NCBI GenBank assembly: GCA_947448415.1
Contig: CANFMT010000006.1
Span: 37,101 to 101,100 of the forward strand
Length of the DNA stretch: 64,000 nt
Origin: Burkholderiaceae bacterium
Lineage (GTDB): Bacteria; Pseudomonadota; Gammaproteobacteria; Burkholderiales; Burkholderiaceae
Direction: 5' to 3'
The position numbers and the translations under genes were made by a program. The notes under the pieces are model-generated. The model saw nothing but the letters and a program-made list of their open reading frames with translations. It was not told the origin of the DNA and made no database searches. Positions within the stretch are counted from its first letter, which is position 1. Every line of letters starts with the position of its first letter. This document shows, in pieces, positions 49,985 to 58,692 of this stretch.

Positions 49985-50015
49985 AAACACAGCGGCTTAT
50001 CTAGCCGCTGTGTTT
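49985..50015. terminator. Bidirectional terminator between glnB and the RodZ-like gene
   Basis: A 13-bp perfect stem (AAACACAGCGGCT with AGCCGCTGTGTTT), loop TATCT, and A/T-rich flanks on both sides. It lies between two converging genes. Confidence 0.88.
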
Positions 50016-50026
50016 ATTTAAATGAA

Positions 50027-50998
50027 TTAAGGTTGAGACTCTGTAGTGACTACCGGAACAATAGGCTGAATGACCTCTGCTGGTTCCAAAATAATGGATT
50101 TGCCAACAGCGTTTTTCAAGCGAACCTTATCTCCCTGATAAAACAATTCAACCTGGTTTAAGCCATTGGTTAATACCTTCAAAGGTGGCTTTCCATAAAA
50201 ACTCACACCTATAGCAGGCTCAAGTACTTTGATTTGGGTTTTACCTGTTGCATCCACAACGCAAATAGTTTGAGCTGTCTTAGATTGGGCATACACCATA
50301 TCGCCAGGCTTCTTTGGCGCATCCACTTTATAGTTCATCACAGATGAATCAGTAGCTGGACACTCAGGCACCGCTGCAGCTGCAGCCGCCTCAGGCTTGG
50401 TCTCTGGCTCTGGTGCTTGTACCACTTCTTCTACAATCACCACTTCTTCTTTTGGGGGCTCAGGGAAAAATAGTGGGCGTAAATTAACCGCTGAAAATAT
50501 CACTGCTGCAGCAATTCCCAAAAGAACAATCAATCTCTTCTTTGGATTTCCCTGCTTCGTTCTTTTACCAGCGCCAAGAGGTGCGATAGGTTCGTAACTT
50601 TTTGGTGTAGCAAGCGGCGCTGAGTTACTTGCAGTTTTACTAACATCACTTGCCTTGGGTATTTTCGATTTATTTTCTGCAACAGAATCATGTGGAGAGT
50701 CGTTCTTCACAGCAACATGAGAGTCTTCTGCTGGTGCGCTTTTTGGTGTCGGAGGAGTTGCACCAAAATCAAATGCCTCTTCTTCCGATAACTTCAGAAT
50801 CTCTGCAACTTTTTTAGCGGCAGTTACTTTATTCTGAGCGCCGTAGTAACTACTGCTTTCGCCATTTTCAATTTGCTCAATCTGACGCACCGAGAAACAA
50901 GACATTCCCGATACATCCTTCGCACTCAAACCAAGAGCTTCCCTGGCCTTTTTAAATGCCTCTTTGCGAATTTCAGGAAGTTTTGCCTTAGTAACCAC
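50027..50998 (-). CDS. RodZ-like membrane-anchored helix-turn-helix protein
   Basis: A 323-residue bitopic protein: Cro-type helix-turn-helix at about 15-72 (AREALGLSAKDVSGMSCFSV), a Ser/Ala/Pro/Lys-rich linker, one membrane helix at about 154-173 (RLIVLLGIAAAVIFSAV), and a periplasmic part with Pro/Glu/Ala-rich spacer and a beta-rich end (GVSFYGKPPLKVLTNGLNQV) resembling the RodZ C-terminal domain. RodZ links MreB to the membrane in rod-shape control, but canonical rodZ usually sits before ispG, which is not here, so an uncharacterised relative is possible. Confidence 0.65.
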   Translation of the reverse strand: MVTKAKLPEIRKEAFKKAREALGLSAKDVSGMSCFSVRQIEQIENGESSSYYGAQNKVTAAKKVAEILKLSEEEAFDFGATPPTPKSAPAEDSHVAVKNDSPHDSVAENKSKIPKASDVSKTASNSAPLATPKSYEPIAPLGAGKRTKQGNPKKRLIVLLGIAAAVIFSAVNLRPLFFPEPPKEEVVIVEEVVQAPEPETKPEAAAAAAVPECPATDSSVMNYKVDAPKKPGDMVYAQSKTAQTICVVDATGKTQIKVLEPAIGVSFYGKPPLKVLTNGLNQVELFYQGDKVRLKNAVGKSIILEPAEVIQPIVPVVTTESQP

Positions 50999-51107
50999 TG
51001 CGGATTTGTCTCGCTATATATTGTTAATATAACTCTAAATTAACGATAACTTTAATGCTTTAATTAATACTAGTACTTTTATACCAATGGATAAATTAGC
51101 CCTGTGG

Positions 51108-51746
51108 CTAGTTTGTGAGTGGATGGCATTCCAAATTAGACTCTAAATATTTTTTCACTAAGCTCTGTACTGAATCCACATGCATCTTATCCATCACCCT
51201 AGCCTTGTGAACCTTAATCGTGGCATCTGTTGTTCCGAGCTTGACGGCGATATCCTTGTTTAAAAGGCCCTTAACTAGCCATCCACATACTTCGCGCTCT
51301 CTTGGCGTAAGACTTTCATATTCTTTGTTAGTTTCCACGTCTAGAGAAACACGCTTAAGCTGGCGGCTATCAAAATCGATTGCATCTGCAACCGCTTTTA
51401 AAAGATCTTTCAAGTTAAATGGTTTGAATAAGAAATCTAATGCCCCCTTCTTCAATCCCTGAACAATTTGATGGGGATGACTTTGCCCACTTATGAAGAT
51501 GATGGGCGTCTTACGGCCAAACATCTGGAGCTTTTCCTGTAAATCCAACCCCGTCATATCGGGCATTTGCATATCCAACAGAATAACGGCAGGCGCAACT
51601 GGAACCGATTCCTCAAAGAAAGTGCTTGCAGATGAGTAGTCTTCAACGAGATAGCCCAATTCCCGCAGCATTCTCGAAAGAGAAATACGCATCGATTCAT
51701 CATCATCAATTAGGTATATATGCCCGACTTTAGTCATTGAATTCAA
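51108..51746 (-). CDS. FixJ/NarL-type response regulator, orphan
   Basis: A 212-residue two-domain regulator: receiver with acidic DDD (14-16), phospho-acceptor D58 (LLDMQMPDMTG) and Lys in FKPFNLKDLL, and a C-terminal LuxR helix-turn-helix (LTPREREVCGWLVKGLLNKDIA then VKVHKARVMDKM-like). No histidine kinase gene is adjacent, so its partner is elsewhere. Output targets unknown. GTG or ATG alternatives near the start exist; ATG at 51746 is used. Confidence 0.9.
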   Translation of the reverse strand: MNSMTKVGHIYLIDDDESMRISLSRMLRELGYLVEDYSSASTFFEESVPVAPAVILLDMQMPDMTGLDLQEKLQMFGRKTPIIFISGQSHPHQIVQGLKKGALDFLFKPFNLKDLLKAVADAIDFDSRQLKRVSLDVETNKEYESLTPREREVCGWLVKGLLNKDIAVKLGTTDATIKVHKARVMDKMHVDSVQSLVKKYLESNLECHPLTN

Positions 51747-51966
51747 AGGAAAAGGTGATTGATGGGTTAATGTACTGTAGCGTCTTTTTTAAAGCTATTA
51801 GCCATTAAGCTAATATATGTGCGCTAAATTAATGAATTCATTCATATTTTTTATTGCAGCGCAACATTTCAGCCAAATTAACTCGACCTTATATCTTAGG
51901 CGCACTAGCACTCATCTCACGGCACAATAGAGCCTTTCGCAATAAACCTTATCTGGAGTAAAAAGC

Positions 51967-53658
51967 ATGAAACGCCTTAATGAACGCTCGCGCATGGTCA
52001 CCGAAGGGGTCGCACGCGCACCTAATCGTTCGATGTATTACGCAATGGGTTACGAAGAAAAGGATTTCGTAAAGCCAATGGTTGGTGTGGCAAATGGTCA
52101 CTCTACGATTACTCCTTGCAATAGTGGTTTACAAAAATTAGCAGACGCCGCTGTTCAAGCGCTAGAAGTTGCAGGTGCAAAAGCACAAGTATTTGGCACG
52201 CCAACTGTTTCCGATGGCATCGGCATGGGCACAGAGGGGATGAAGTACTCACTGGTGTCTCGCGAAGTGATTGCCGACAGTATTGAGGTTTGCGTAAATG
52301 GTCTTTGGCAAGATGGTGTAGTAGTCATCGGTGGTTGCGATAAAAATATGCCTGGTGGCATGATGGCTTTAGCTCGCACTAACGTGCCCGGTATCTATGT
52401 ATATGGCGGCACAATTAAGCCAGGCCATTACAAGGGCAAAGAACTCAATATTGTTTCTGCATTTGAAGCAGTTGGAGAATTTACTTCCGGTAGATTGAGT
52501 GAGGAAGATTTAAAAGGTGTAGAGCAGCACGCTTGTCCTGGGAGCGGCTCGTGTGGCGGCATGTACACTGCAAACACCATGAGCTCTTCATTTGAGGCTT
52601 TGGGTATGAGCTTGCCCTACTCTTCTACGATGGCTAACGTTGATGAAGAGAAAGTGGTGAGCGCTGCTGAATCAGCGCGTGTCCTAGTCGAGGCAGTTAA
52701 AAATAACTTACGTCCACGTGACATCATTACCAAAAAGTCTATTGAGAATGCAGTAAGCGTGATCATGGCGGTTGGCGGCTCTACTAACGCAGTGTTGCAT
52801 TTCTTGGCCATTACTAGCGCAGCTGAAATCGATTGGACAATCGATGACTTCGAACGTATTCGTAAGCGCGTTCCAGTGATCGTGGATATGAAACCATCTG
52901 GCACTTACCTAGCAACGGATTTGCATCAAGCTGGTGGTATTCCACAAGTGATGAAGATTTTGCTGGACGGCGGACTCTTGCATGGCGATTGCATGACGAT
53001 CACTGGCAAGACAATTGCGGAAGTATTGAAGGATGTTCCATCAGTACCGCGAGCTGATCAAAAAGTAATTCGCACTCTAGACAATCCTTTGTACAAGCAA
53101 GGTCACTTAGCTATTCTCAAAGGCAATATCTCTCCTGAGGGTTGCGTTGCCAAGATTACTGGCTTGAAGAATCCATCCATTACTGGTCCAGCACGTGTCT
53201 TTGATTCTGAAGATGACGCCATGGCAGCCATCATGGCGCAGAAGATTAAAGATGGTGACATCGTGGTCATTCGTTATGAGGGCCCTAAAGGCGGTCCTGG
53301 TATGCGCGAGATGCTTGCCCCGACCTCTGCCCTCGTAGGCCAGGGTTTAGGTGAATCTGTAGGCCTCATTACCGATGGCCGTTTCTCTGGTGGTACCTGG
53401 GGCATGGTAGTTGGACACGTGGCTCCTGAAGCTTATGTGGGCGGCACGATAGCTCTCATTAATGAAGGCGACTCAGTGACGATTGATGCGCACAAGCTGC
53501 TGATTCAGCTGAACGTGGATGAAGCAGAAATTGCTAAGCGTCGTGCAGCTTGGGTTCAGCCTAAGCCACGCTATACACGCGGCCTGCTGGCCAAGTATGC
53601 AAGTCTTGCAAGTAGCGCCAGCAAAGGTGCGGTAACTGATCGAGATTTAAATATTTAA
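51967..53658 (+). CDS. ilvD: Dihydroxy-acid dehydratase
   Basis: A 563-residue Fe-S enzyme of branched-chain amino acid synthesis converting 2,3-dihydroxy acids to 2-keto acids. Cluster Cys are at C51 (TPCNSGL), C124 ([10 protein letters not shown]) and C196 ([16 protein letters not shown]), with the catalytic SGRFSGG-type motif [10 protein letters not shown] near the end. Monocistronic with a strong terminator. TGGAG lies 10 nt before the ATG. Confidence 0.97.
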   Translation: MKRLNERSRMVTEGVARAPNRSMYYAMGYEEKDFVKPMVGVANGHSTITPCNSGLQKLADAAVQALEVAGAKAQVFGTPTVSDGIGMGTEGMKYSLVSREVIADSIEVCVNGLWQDGVVVIGGCDKNMPGGMMALARTNVPGIYVYGGTIKPGHYKGKELNIVSAFEAVGEFTSGRLSEEDLKGVEQHACPGSGSCGGMYTANTMSSSFEALGMSLPYSSTMANVDEEKVVSAAESARVLVEAVKNNLRPRDIITKKSIENAVSVIMAVGGSTNAVLHFLAITSAAEIDWTIDDFERIRKRVPVIVDMKPSGTYLATDLHQAGGIPQVMKILLDGGLLHGDCMTITGKTIAEVLKDVPSVPRADQKVIRTLDNPLYKQGHLAILKGNISPEGCVAKITGLKNPSITGPARVFDSEDDAMAAIMAQKIKDGDIVVIRYEGPKGGPGMREMLAPTSALVGQGLGESVGLITDGRFSGGTWGMVVGHVAPEAYVGGTIALINEGDSVTIDAHKLLIQLNVDEAEIAKRRAAWVQPKPRYTRGLLAKYASLASSASKGAVTDRDLNI

Positions 53659-53673
53659 TTAATTTTGATTATT

Positions 53674-53707
53674 AAAAAAGCCCCTAAGTAAATCTAGGGG
53701 CTTTTTT
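53674..53707. terminator. Bidirectional terminator between ilvD and the copper operon
   Basis: AAAAAAGCCCCTA and TAGGGGCTTTTTT form a 13-bp stem with an 8-nt loop; U-run in either direction. It lies between converging transcripts. Confidence 0.9.
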
Positions 53708-53733
53708 TATTTCTTTAGCATTTATGCTAAATC

Positions 53734-54201
53734 TTAGTGCTTCATTGCACCTGGGTTACCCATCGCATTTACCGGCATCTTCACTTCCACCTCACCTGCT
53801 TTAGCAAACTTGAGTTTTACAGGAACAGTCTCACCAGCTGTTAAAGGCGCCTTAATGTTCATGAACATTAAATGCAAGCCGCCCGGCTTTAATTCCACAG
53901 CGCCACCAGCAGGCACAGCGATATCTTTTACCTGACGCATTTTCATGACGTTTCCCTCCATGGCCATTTCATGCAGCTGCACTTCACCGGCGACGGATGA
54001 GCTTGCAGACACCAATTGGTCTGCTCCGCCCTTATTTTCAATCTTCATAAAACCGCCAGCCACCTGCTGACCAGGTACCGTTGCACGTGTATAAGCATTT
54101 TCAATCTTAATTGAGCCTACTTTTGCATCTTGCGCTTGAGCGGCACTACCTAAGGTAATGCCTACTACAGCAAATATTGCTATGAGTAAATTGGATTTCA
54201 T
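53734..54201 (-). CDS. Copper chaperone PCu(A)C
   Basis: A 155-residue periplasmic protein: signal peptide about 1-23 (cleaved after AQA), then the cupredoxin-like PCu(A)C domain. The copper site follows the HxxM-x10-M-x21-HxM pattern, with HEMAM, MKMRQV and LHLMFMNI supplying the His and Met ligands. It carries Cu(I) to cytochrome oxidase CuA sites or other copper proteins. Last gene of the DUF2946-TonB-BNR-thioredoxin operon, before a strong terminator. Confidence 0.92.
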   Translation of the reverse strand: MKSNLLIAIFAVVGITLGSAAQAQDAKVGSIKIENAYTRATVPGQQVAGGFMKIENKGGADQLVSASSSVAGEVQLHEMAMEGNVMKMRQVKDIAVPAGGAVELKPGGLHLMFMNIKAPLTAGETVPVKLKFAKAGEVEVKMPVNAMGNPGAMKH

Positions 54202-54243
54202 GTGAGTACCTTTTGCTTATTTTAATAGAACTAATTTAAACGC

Positions 54244-54723
54244 TTAAGAGCTAGCACCTAAAGTGTTTTGCAATTTCTGAAAGTCGATCAACCCCGTTTT
54301 TCTAGAGGTCTTGCCATTTTTATCAATAAAGATAGTAGTGGGAGTTTCCCCATGCCACTTTGGATCAACCTCATATCGCATACGCTCATCAAAGGGCGAG
54401 GCAACGTAATAATTATTGGCATTTTCAAGATCTGCTTTACTGAGCATCTTCTTTATTGAATCCGAAGAGACATCATCTACCTGAATAAAAATAATTTTTG
54501 CATTTGGATGAGTTTTTATATATTTTCCCCATTGAGGCATTTCTTTTACGCAAGCTGGGCAAGTAACCCCCCAAAAATGAATCGCCATGGGGGCGCCTTT
54601 GCCGCTTGTTACCACGCTGGCCCAATCACCCGTTTGATATGGCTTCAGGATATTACTATCGGCAAAAGTACCAGATATCAGCGCACCCGCCAGAAAGAGG
54701 AAAAGGAAATGTTTTTTAATCAT
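54244..54723 (-). CDS. Thioredoxin-like (TlpA/ResA-type) protein
   Basis: A 159-residue periplasmic redox protein: signal peptide about 1-21 (cleaved after TFA), active site C55-P-A-C58 (FWGVTCPACVKEMP) and the TlpA-type cis-Pro segment GETPTTIFIDKNG. In copper centre assembly such proteins reduce the Cys of target or chaperone. It overlaps the BNR gene by 4 nt and precedes the PCu(A)C gene by 42 nt. Confidence 0.9.
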   Translation of the reverse strand: MIKKHFLFLFLAGALISGTFADSNILKPYQTGDWASVVTSGKGAPMAIHFWGVTCPACVKEMPQWGKYIKTHPNAKIIFIQVDDVSSDSIKKMLSKADLENANNYYVASPFDERMRYEVDPKWHGETPTTIFIDKNGKTSRKTGLIDFQKLQNTLGASS

Positions 54724-55967
54724 TTATCAACAATTCTAATGAGTTGGTATCCATCATTACGTGTCAGCCAAGAGAGAAATACATCAGCCCCCTGGGAAAG
54801 CAATAAAGGGTGGTCACTGTAGCCATTTGTTTTGGAGATCACTCTTGGGGTGGACCATGATTTTCCATCATCATCGGACTGCTTTAAGTAAACCGAAGAA
54901 TCTGAGCCATCAAATTCCTTCCATACCAACCAAACCTGCTTTCCTGAAGCTAAAAGATATGGCCTAGACACGCTAGCGCCTTCCTTACCAACCCGAGTGG
55001 GTTGAGAGTAAGTTACACCTTGATTGGTAGAATTTGCATAGAAAACTCCAGAGCGTTTTGATCCCTGGGTATACCAAGCCACATGGAATTTTCCAGATTC
55101 AGATATGGCAATAGTAGGTCCATGATGTGGACAGGCATCAGTCTTCCATTGATCATCTGCAACCCTCCGAATTGGCTCAGCAGCTTTTGCTGTGATTACT
55201 TGGCTAGCCTGATCCCGAATGCCTCCCGGGAAAATTGCCCGATAAACAATCACTGGCTGGACTTTAAGATCAAGAGTTACGCCAATGCGGCAGCACTCGC
55301 AACTACTTTCATTAGCAATTCGTTCCGTCTGAAATGTTTTTCCGCCGTCCTGAGAAAATGAATACGCAATTGAACCGCCCAAACGCTTCTCACCGCCCTG
55401 CTTTGCAGTCGCAACCAAGCGCTTATCAATCCACGACATAAAAATGCTTCCATCGGATCGAATTAATGCCGATGGAAAACGCTGACTTGAACCATCTTGA
55501 ATTAAAGATTCTGGGGTGGAAAATGTTTTCCCGCCATCAGTAGATCGACTCGTGTTAATTTGCGCATTCCAATTGGAATCCTTAAAGAATGCATAAGCTA
55601 GAAATACGTTGCTTAGTTTATCAACAAGGATTTGTGGGCGTGCGTCAGCCCCCACATCCAATGACTTGCTATGCTCTGCAATTTTCACAGGAGATGCAAA
55701 GGTTTTACCTAAATCCTGAGACTGGGCAACTGAAACTACCCCATTTGCCGTCCATGCTAAAAATAGCTTTCCATCTTGATCAAAAAATGGCGTTGCAGCA
55801 TTTGCGCACTCCAGACCAGAACCCTGGCAATGATCTTTTGACTTGGATGGGCCAGTCATATGTGACGCGTGGTCTTGGCTTCTTGCGGGGCTTGAAAGCG
55901 CAAGCACACACATAAAGAGCGTGCTCAACACCAGTCGAATAGACAGTAAGTTTAAAGATGCTTTCAT
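54720..55967 (-). CDS. Secreted BNR-repeat (sialidase-like) protein
   Basis: A 415-residue secreted protein with a signal peptide (about 1-30) and a six-bladed sialidase-like propeller marked by Asp boxes such as STDGGKTFS, SQDGGKTFQ and SDDDGKSWS. It has a Cys-rich motif SSCECC in blade 3 and a His/Met-rich mature start (DHASHMTG), both possible copper ligands. The sialidase catalytic residues (arginine triad) are not obvious. Between TonB receptor and thioredoxin-like gene, coupled to the latter by 4 nt. Confidence 0.78.
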   Translation of the reverse strand: MKASLNLLSIRLVLSTLFMCVLALSSPARSQDHASHMTGPSKSKDHCQGSGLECANAATPFFDQDGKLFLAWTANGVVSVAQSQDLGKTFASPVKIAEHSKSLDVGADARPQILVDKLSNVFLAYAFFKDSNWNAQINTSRSTDGGKTFSTPESLIQDGSSQRFPSALIRSDGSIFMSWIDKRLVATAKQGGEKRLGGSIAYSFSQDGGKTFQTERIANESSCECCRIGVTLDLKVQPVIVYRAIFPGGIRDQASQVITAKAAEPIRRVADDQWKTDACPHHGPTIAISESGKFHVAWYTQGSKRSGVFYANSTNQGVTYSQPTRVGKEGASVSRPYLLASGKQVWLVWKEFDGSDSSVYLKQSDDDGKSWSTPRVISKTNGYSDHPLLLSQGADVFLSWLTRNDGYQLIRIVDK

Positions 55968-55969
55968 TA

Positions 55970-58129
55970 TTAGAAGATGATACGTCCACCTACAGAAATT
56001 GACTGAGGCATTCCCTGAATATAGGAAGTATTACTGCTTCCGGTGCCAAATGTGATGTACTGACGATTAAATAGGTTCACTGCAGATGCAAACACAGTAG
56101 CATTTTTAGTAACCTCATAATTAGCACGCAAACCAACTACCGCATAGGATGGGACCGGCAAGGTATTGCTGTTATCTAGCCAAGAGCTTCCGACATAACG
56201 AACAGTGGCAGTTAAGCTTGCCTGAGGGACTGGGTAATACGTTATCCCCCCACCTAAGATATTTTGAGGCACTCCTGCAACCTGTTTGCCAACCGGATCA
56301 GTAGTGGCCGTCCAAGTCAACTTCGTACTGGTAAAGGCATAGTTAGTGTCTGTAGCCCAATGCGCATTGATATCGTGATGAAATTGAAATTCAATACCTT
56401 GGCTTAAGAGACTTTGATTATTCGTGTAGTAGCTAGAATTGGTGGCACACCCTGAAGGGTTGCCCACTGTCGCACAGAGGCTATTTGCCAAAGATTGCTG
56501 ACTGGGGCCAATCTTATAGCTAACAATCGCATTTTGAATGTAGTTATTAAAGGCGGTCAACTGCGCAAATCCACCTCTCCATCGATAATCCGTTCCGACC
56601 TCATAACCAGTCATAGTTTCTGGAGTCAAATTTGGATTCGCAAATGAATAACCATTACCTGATCCGTAGCTACGGAGGGTGTTATTCATGCCAGGAGCGT
56701 GAAATGCCTGATAAGCTGCCGATCGCAAATCCCAATCTTTATTGAGCTTGTACAACAAGCCTAAGGTTGGGCTAAGCTGAGTTTTGCTTTGATTAGAAAT
56801 GTTCTGATAAACGGGGATACCGTTCAGACCGGCATTGTATGAGCTTGGAGTTTGGCTATTCCACTGATCTAAACGCGCCGCTAATGTAGCCTCCAAAGGA
56901 ATTGACTCGGCCTTAGATTTAAGTTGCCCTAATAATCCATAAAAATTTTGCTGTCCCTTACCGTAGTTAACGGCAGTAACGCCGCCAATATTGTTGAGAT
57001 TATTTGTTTGATTTGATCCGGCAATGTTGCGCGCATCTACACCCGCAACGAATTGATCTACCAAGCCAGTCAACTCTTGAGTGTATTGAGCAGAGGCGCC
57101 TACTGTGCTGTACGGATCTTTATAGTTGGCGTTGATATAAGGAGTATTGGCTGGAACGCCATTTGATCTGGTGGTTGATGTTGAGCCATTTTGCTTGTTA
57201 AAGCCCGTGTTCTCGTAAAAGAAGTTCACGTCAACTTTAGATTTGTCATCTAAGCGAGTTGTTGTCCCGCCAGCAACATCAGTTTCTTGGGTTATGTTCG
57301 TTGCAAAAGCATAGCCAGAGGATAAGTCAGACATGGTGTGATAACCAACCCTAAAGAATCCACTGGTGTCTTGGGTGGGCTTAAAGTAACCCTGCAATCT
57401 AAAGTTTGAGTTGTGTGATGCAGCGTTTCCCTGGCCGTTTTTGATGCTATTGGGCGATGCCGGCGAAATGGTTGCAATATTTTGATATCCGTCTGTACCA
57501 AAATAATCAGCAGAAAATCTTAATTGCAAAGCTTCTGTAGCCATCAAATCTTTAGATGCTGACACATTGCCCGTGCCAAATGTTCCAATGCTTGCAGAAA
57601 CGTCTTGTTGACTATTGACGGGTGTTTTGGTCTTAATGTTAATTACGCCACCCATGCCATAGTTACCCCACAAACTAGAAACACCGCCGCGAATAAATTC
57701 AACAGAATCAATTGAGGACATTGGCACTAAATTCCACTGAACAGTCCCATAGAAAGCATCATTAGCTGGCAATCCATCGATCAATACCAATGTTCTTGCA
57801 TTTCCAAGACCGCGAACGTTAATGCTTTGACCTGTTGGATCCTTTTGGTAATAAGGCGTGTCATTCAAAATGACGCCTGGCACATTCTTCAAAATTTGGT
57901 CAATGCTCTGGTCTGGAGCAACCTCTAATGCCTCTTTGGTCAGAACTGTCGTATTCAAAGGAATTTCATCTAAAGGAGTGCCGGAGCGAGTCGCCGTGAC
58001 GGTAACGTTCTTTAGCTTTTGATCGTAATCCGGCGGTGGCGCAATTTGCGCCTGAGAATTGATAGCAAGCATTGCAAGACCACAAAACAGGCCAATGCAC
58101 TCGCTAATTTTCTTTTGCTTCAACTGCAT
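55970..58129 (-). CDS. TonB-dependent outer-membrane receptor, probable copper uptake
   Basis: A 719-residue receptor: signal peptide about 1-27, TonB-box-like VTVTAT (about 43-48), plug domain (about 50-165 with RGLGNARTLVLIDGLPANDA), then a beta-barrel ending in Phe (GGRIIF). Substrate is not encoded in the sequence; the PCu(A)C and DUF2946 neighbours suggest copper or a copper chelate. It starts 80 nt after the DUF2946 stop and is followed after 2 nt by the BNR gene. Confidence 0.9.
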   Translation of the reverse strand: MQLKQKKISECIGLFCGLAMLAINSQAQIAPPPDYDQKLKNVTVTATRSGTPLDEIPLNTTVLTKEALEVAPDQSIDQILKNVPGVILNDTPYYQKDPTGQSINVRGLGNARTLVLIDGLPANDAFYGTVQWNLVPMSSIDSVEFIRGGVSSLWGNYGMGGVINIKTKTPVNSQQDVSASIGTFGTGNVSASKDLMATEALQLRFSADYFGTDGYQNIATISPASPNSIKNGQGNAASHNSNFRLQGYFKPTQDTSGFFRVGYHTMSDLSSGYAFATNITQETDVAGGTTTRLDDKSKVDVNFFYENTGFNKQNGSTSTTRSNGVPANTPYINANYKDPYSTVGASAQYTQELTGLVDQFVAGVDARNIAGSNQTNNLNNIGGVTAVNYGKGQQNFYGLLGQLKSKAESIPLEATLAARLDQWNSQTPSSYNAGLNGIPVYQNISNQSKTQLSPTLGLLYKLNKDWDLRSAAYQAFHAPGMNNTLRSYGSGNGYSFANPNLTPETMTGYEVGTDYRWRGGFAQLTAFNNYIQNAIVSYKIGPSQQSLANSLCATVGNPSGCATNSSYYTNNQSLLSQGIEFQFHHDINAHWATDTNYAFTSTKLTWTATTDPVGKQVAGVPQNILGGGITYYPVPQASLTATVRYVGSSWLDNSNTLPVPSYAVVGLRANYEVTKNATVFASAVNLFNRQYITFGTGSSNTSYIQGMPQSISVGGRIIF

Positions 58130-58157
58130 TTACTTCTCCACACAATATTGCAGCAAT

Positions 58158-58197
58158 CAAAGAACTTCTTTGTTGCCAATTACATAGCTAGGCTATG
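58158..58197 (-). promoter_or_regulatory. Two hairpins between DUF2946 and TonB receptor genes
   Basis: CATAGC/GCTATG with a 3-nt loop (58183-58197), and CAAAGAA/TTCTTTG around a single centre base (58158-58172). Both are in the 80-nt leader of the receptor gene. With an upstream DUF2946 frame, they could take part in copper-responsive post-transcriptional control. Confidence 0.45.
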
Positions 58198-58209
58198 CCC
58201 TAAAAAGAA

Positions 58210-58581
58210 TTAGGCTTGTGTAGGAGGTGCTGCGGAAGGAGGCGTTACCCAAACAGTAAGTGGCTTGGGTGATTGATAAAAAAGGGCTGGCAGCAAAGCT
58301 AAAGTTTGCGGCGCCTGGAATGTGAGGTTGCTGTTAAATGCTGGGGTGATGTTGCTTTGGGCAACGCAATAAGGACAAGGCTGAGATTGCTCAGCAACTT
58401 CTTGGTCATCTGTTTGAACATCGATTTGCATCTTGGTGCCAGATGTAGAGCAAATCTCCATTGAAAAACCTTGGCCATGCTTCGCAAGCGATACCGCCTG
58501 AGAAACCGCTGGTGCAAGCGCACTCATTACGATTGCCAGGGCGGCAATCCAGTGAATGAGGTGGTTTTTGCGGAAGTTCAT
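58210..58581 (-). CDS. DUF2946 family protein
   Basis: A 123-residue protein with a hydrophobic N-terminal helix (about 10-30, signal-like) and a CPYC motif (C69-C72) plus an extra Cys at 44; this is the DUF2946 pattern with a CxxC. In Bordetella pertussis a DUF2946 frame (cruR) is reported as a copper-sensing upstream ORF controlling a TonB receptor gene. Here too it is the first gene before a TonB receptor. TAAAAT at 58591-58596, 9 nt before the ATG, is a likely -10, so the leader would be very short. Confidence 0.8.
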   Translation of the reverse strand: MNFRKNHLIHWIAALAIVMSALAPAVSQAVSLAKHGQGFSMEICSTSGTKMQIDVQTDDQEVAEQSQPCPYCVAQSNITPAFNSNLTFQAPQTLALLPALFYQSPKPLTVWVTPPSAAPPTQA

Positions 58582-58649
58582 GATGGGTGAATTTTATCTG
58601 ATTTCCCCCTCCGACTGACCCTACTAGGCTTGCTTTATTTTAGGCAAAC

Positions 58650-58675
58650 AAAAAGGGGTCCGAAGACCCCTTTTT
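58650..58675 (-). terminator. Terminator of the antiporter gene
   Basis: AAAAAGGGGTC, loop CGAA, GACCCCTTTTT: an 11-bp stem with U-run in either direction. It ends the minus-strand gene at 58693. Confidence 0.85.
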
Positions 58676-58692
58676 TAGGCTTTTAACCTGAA

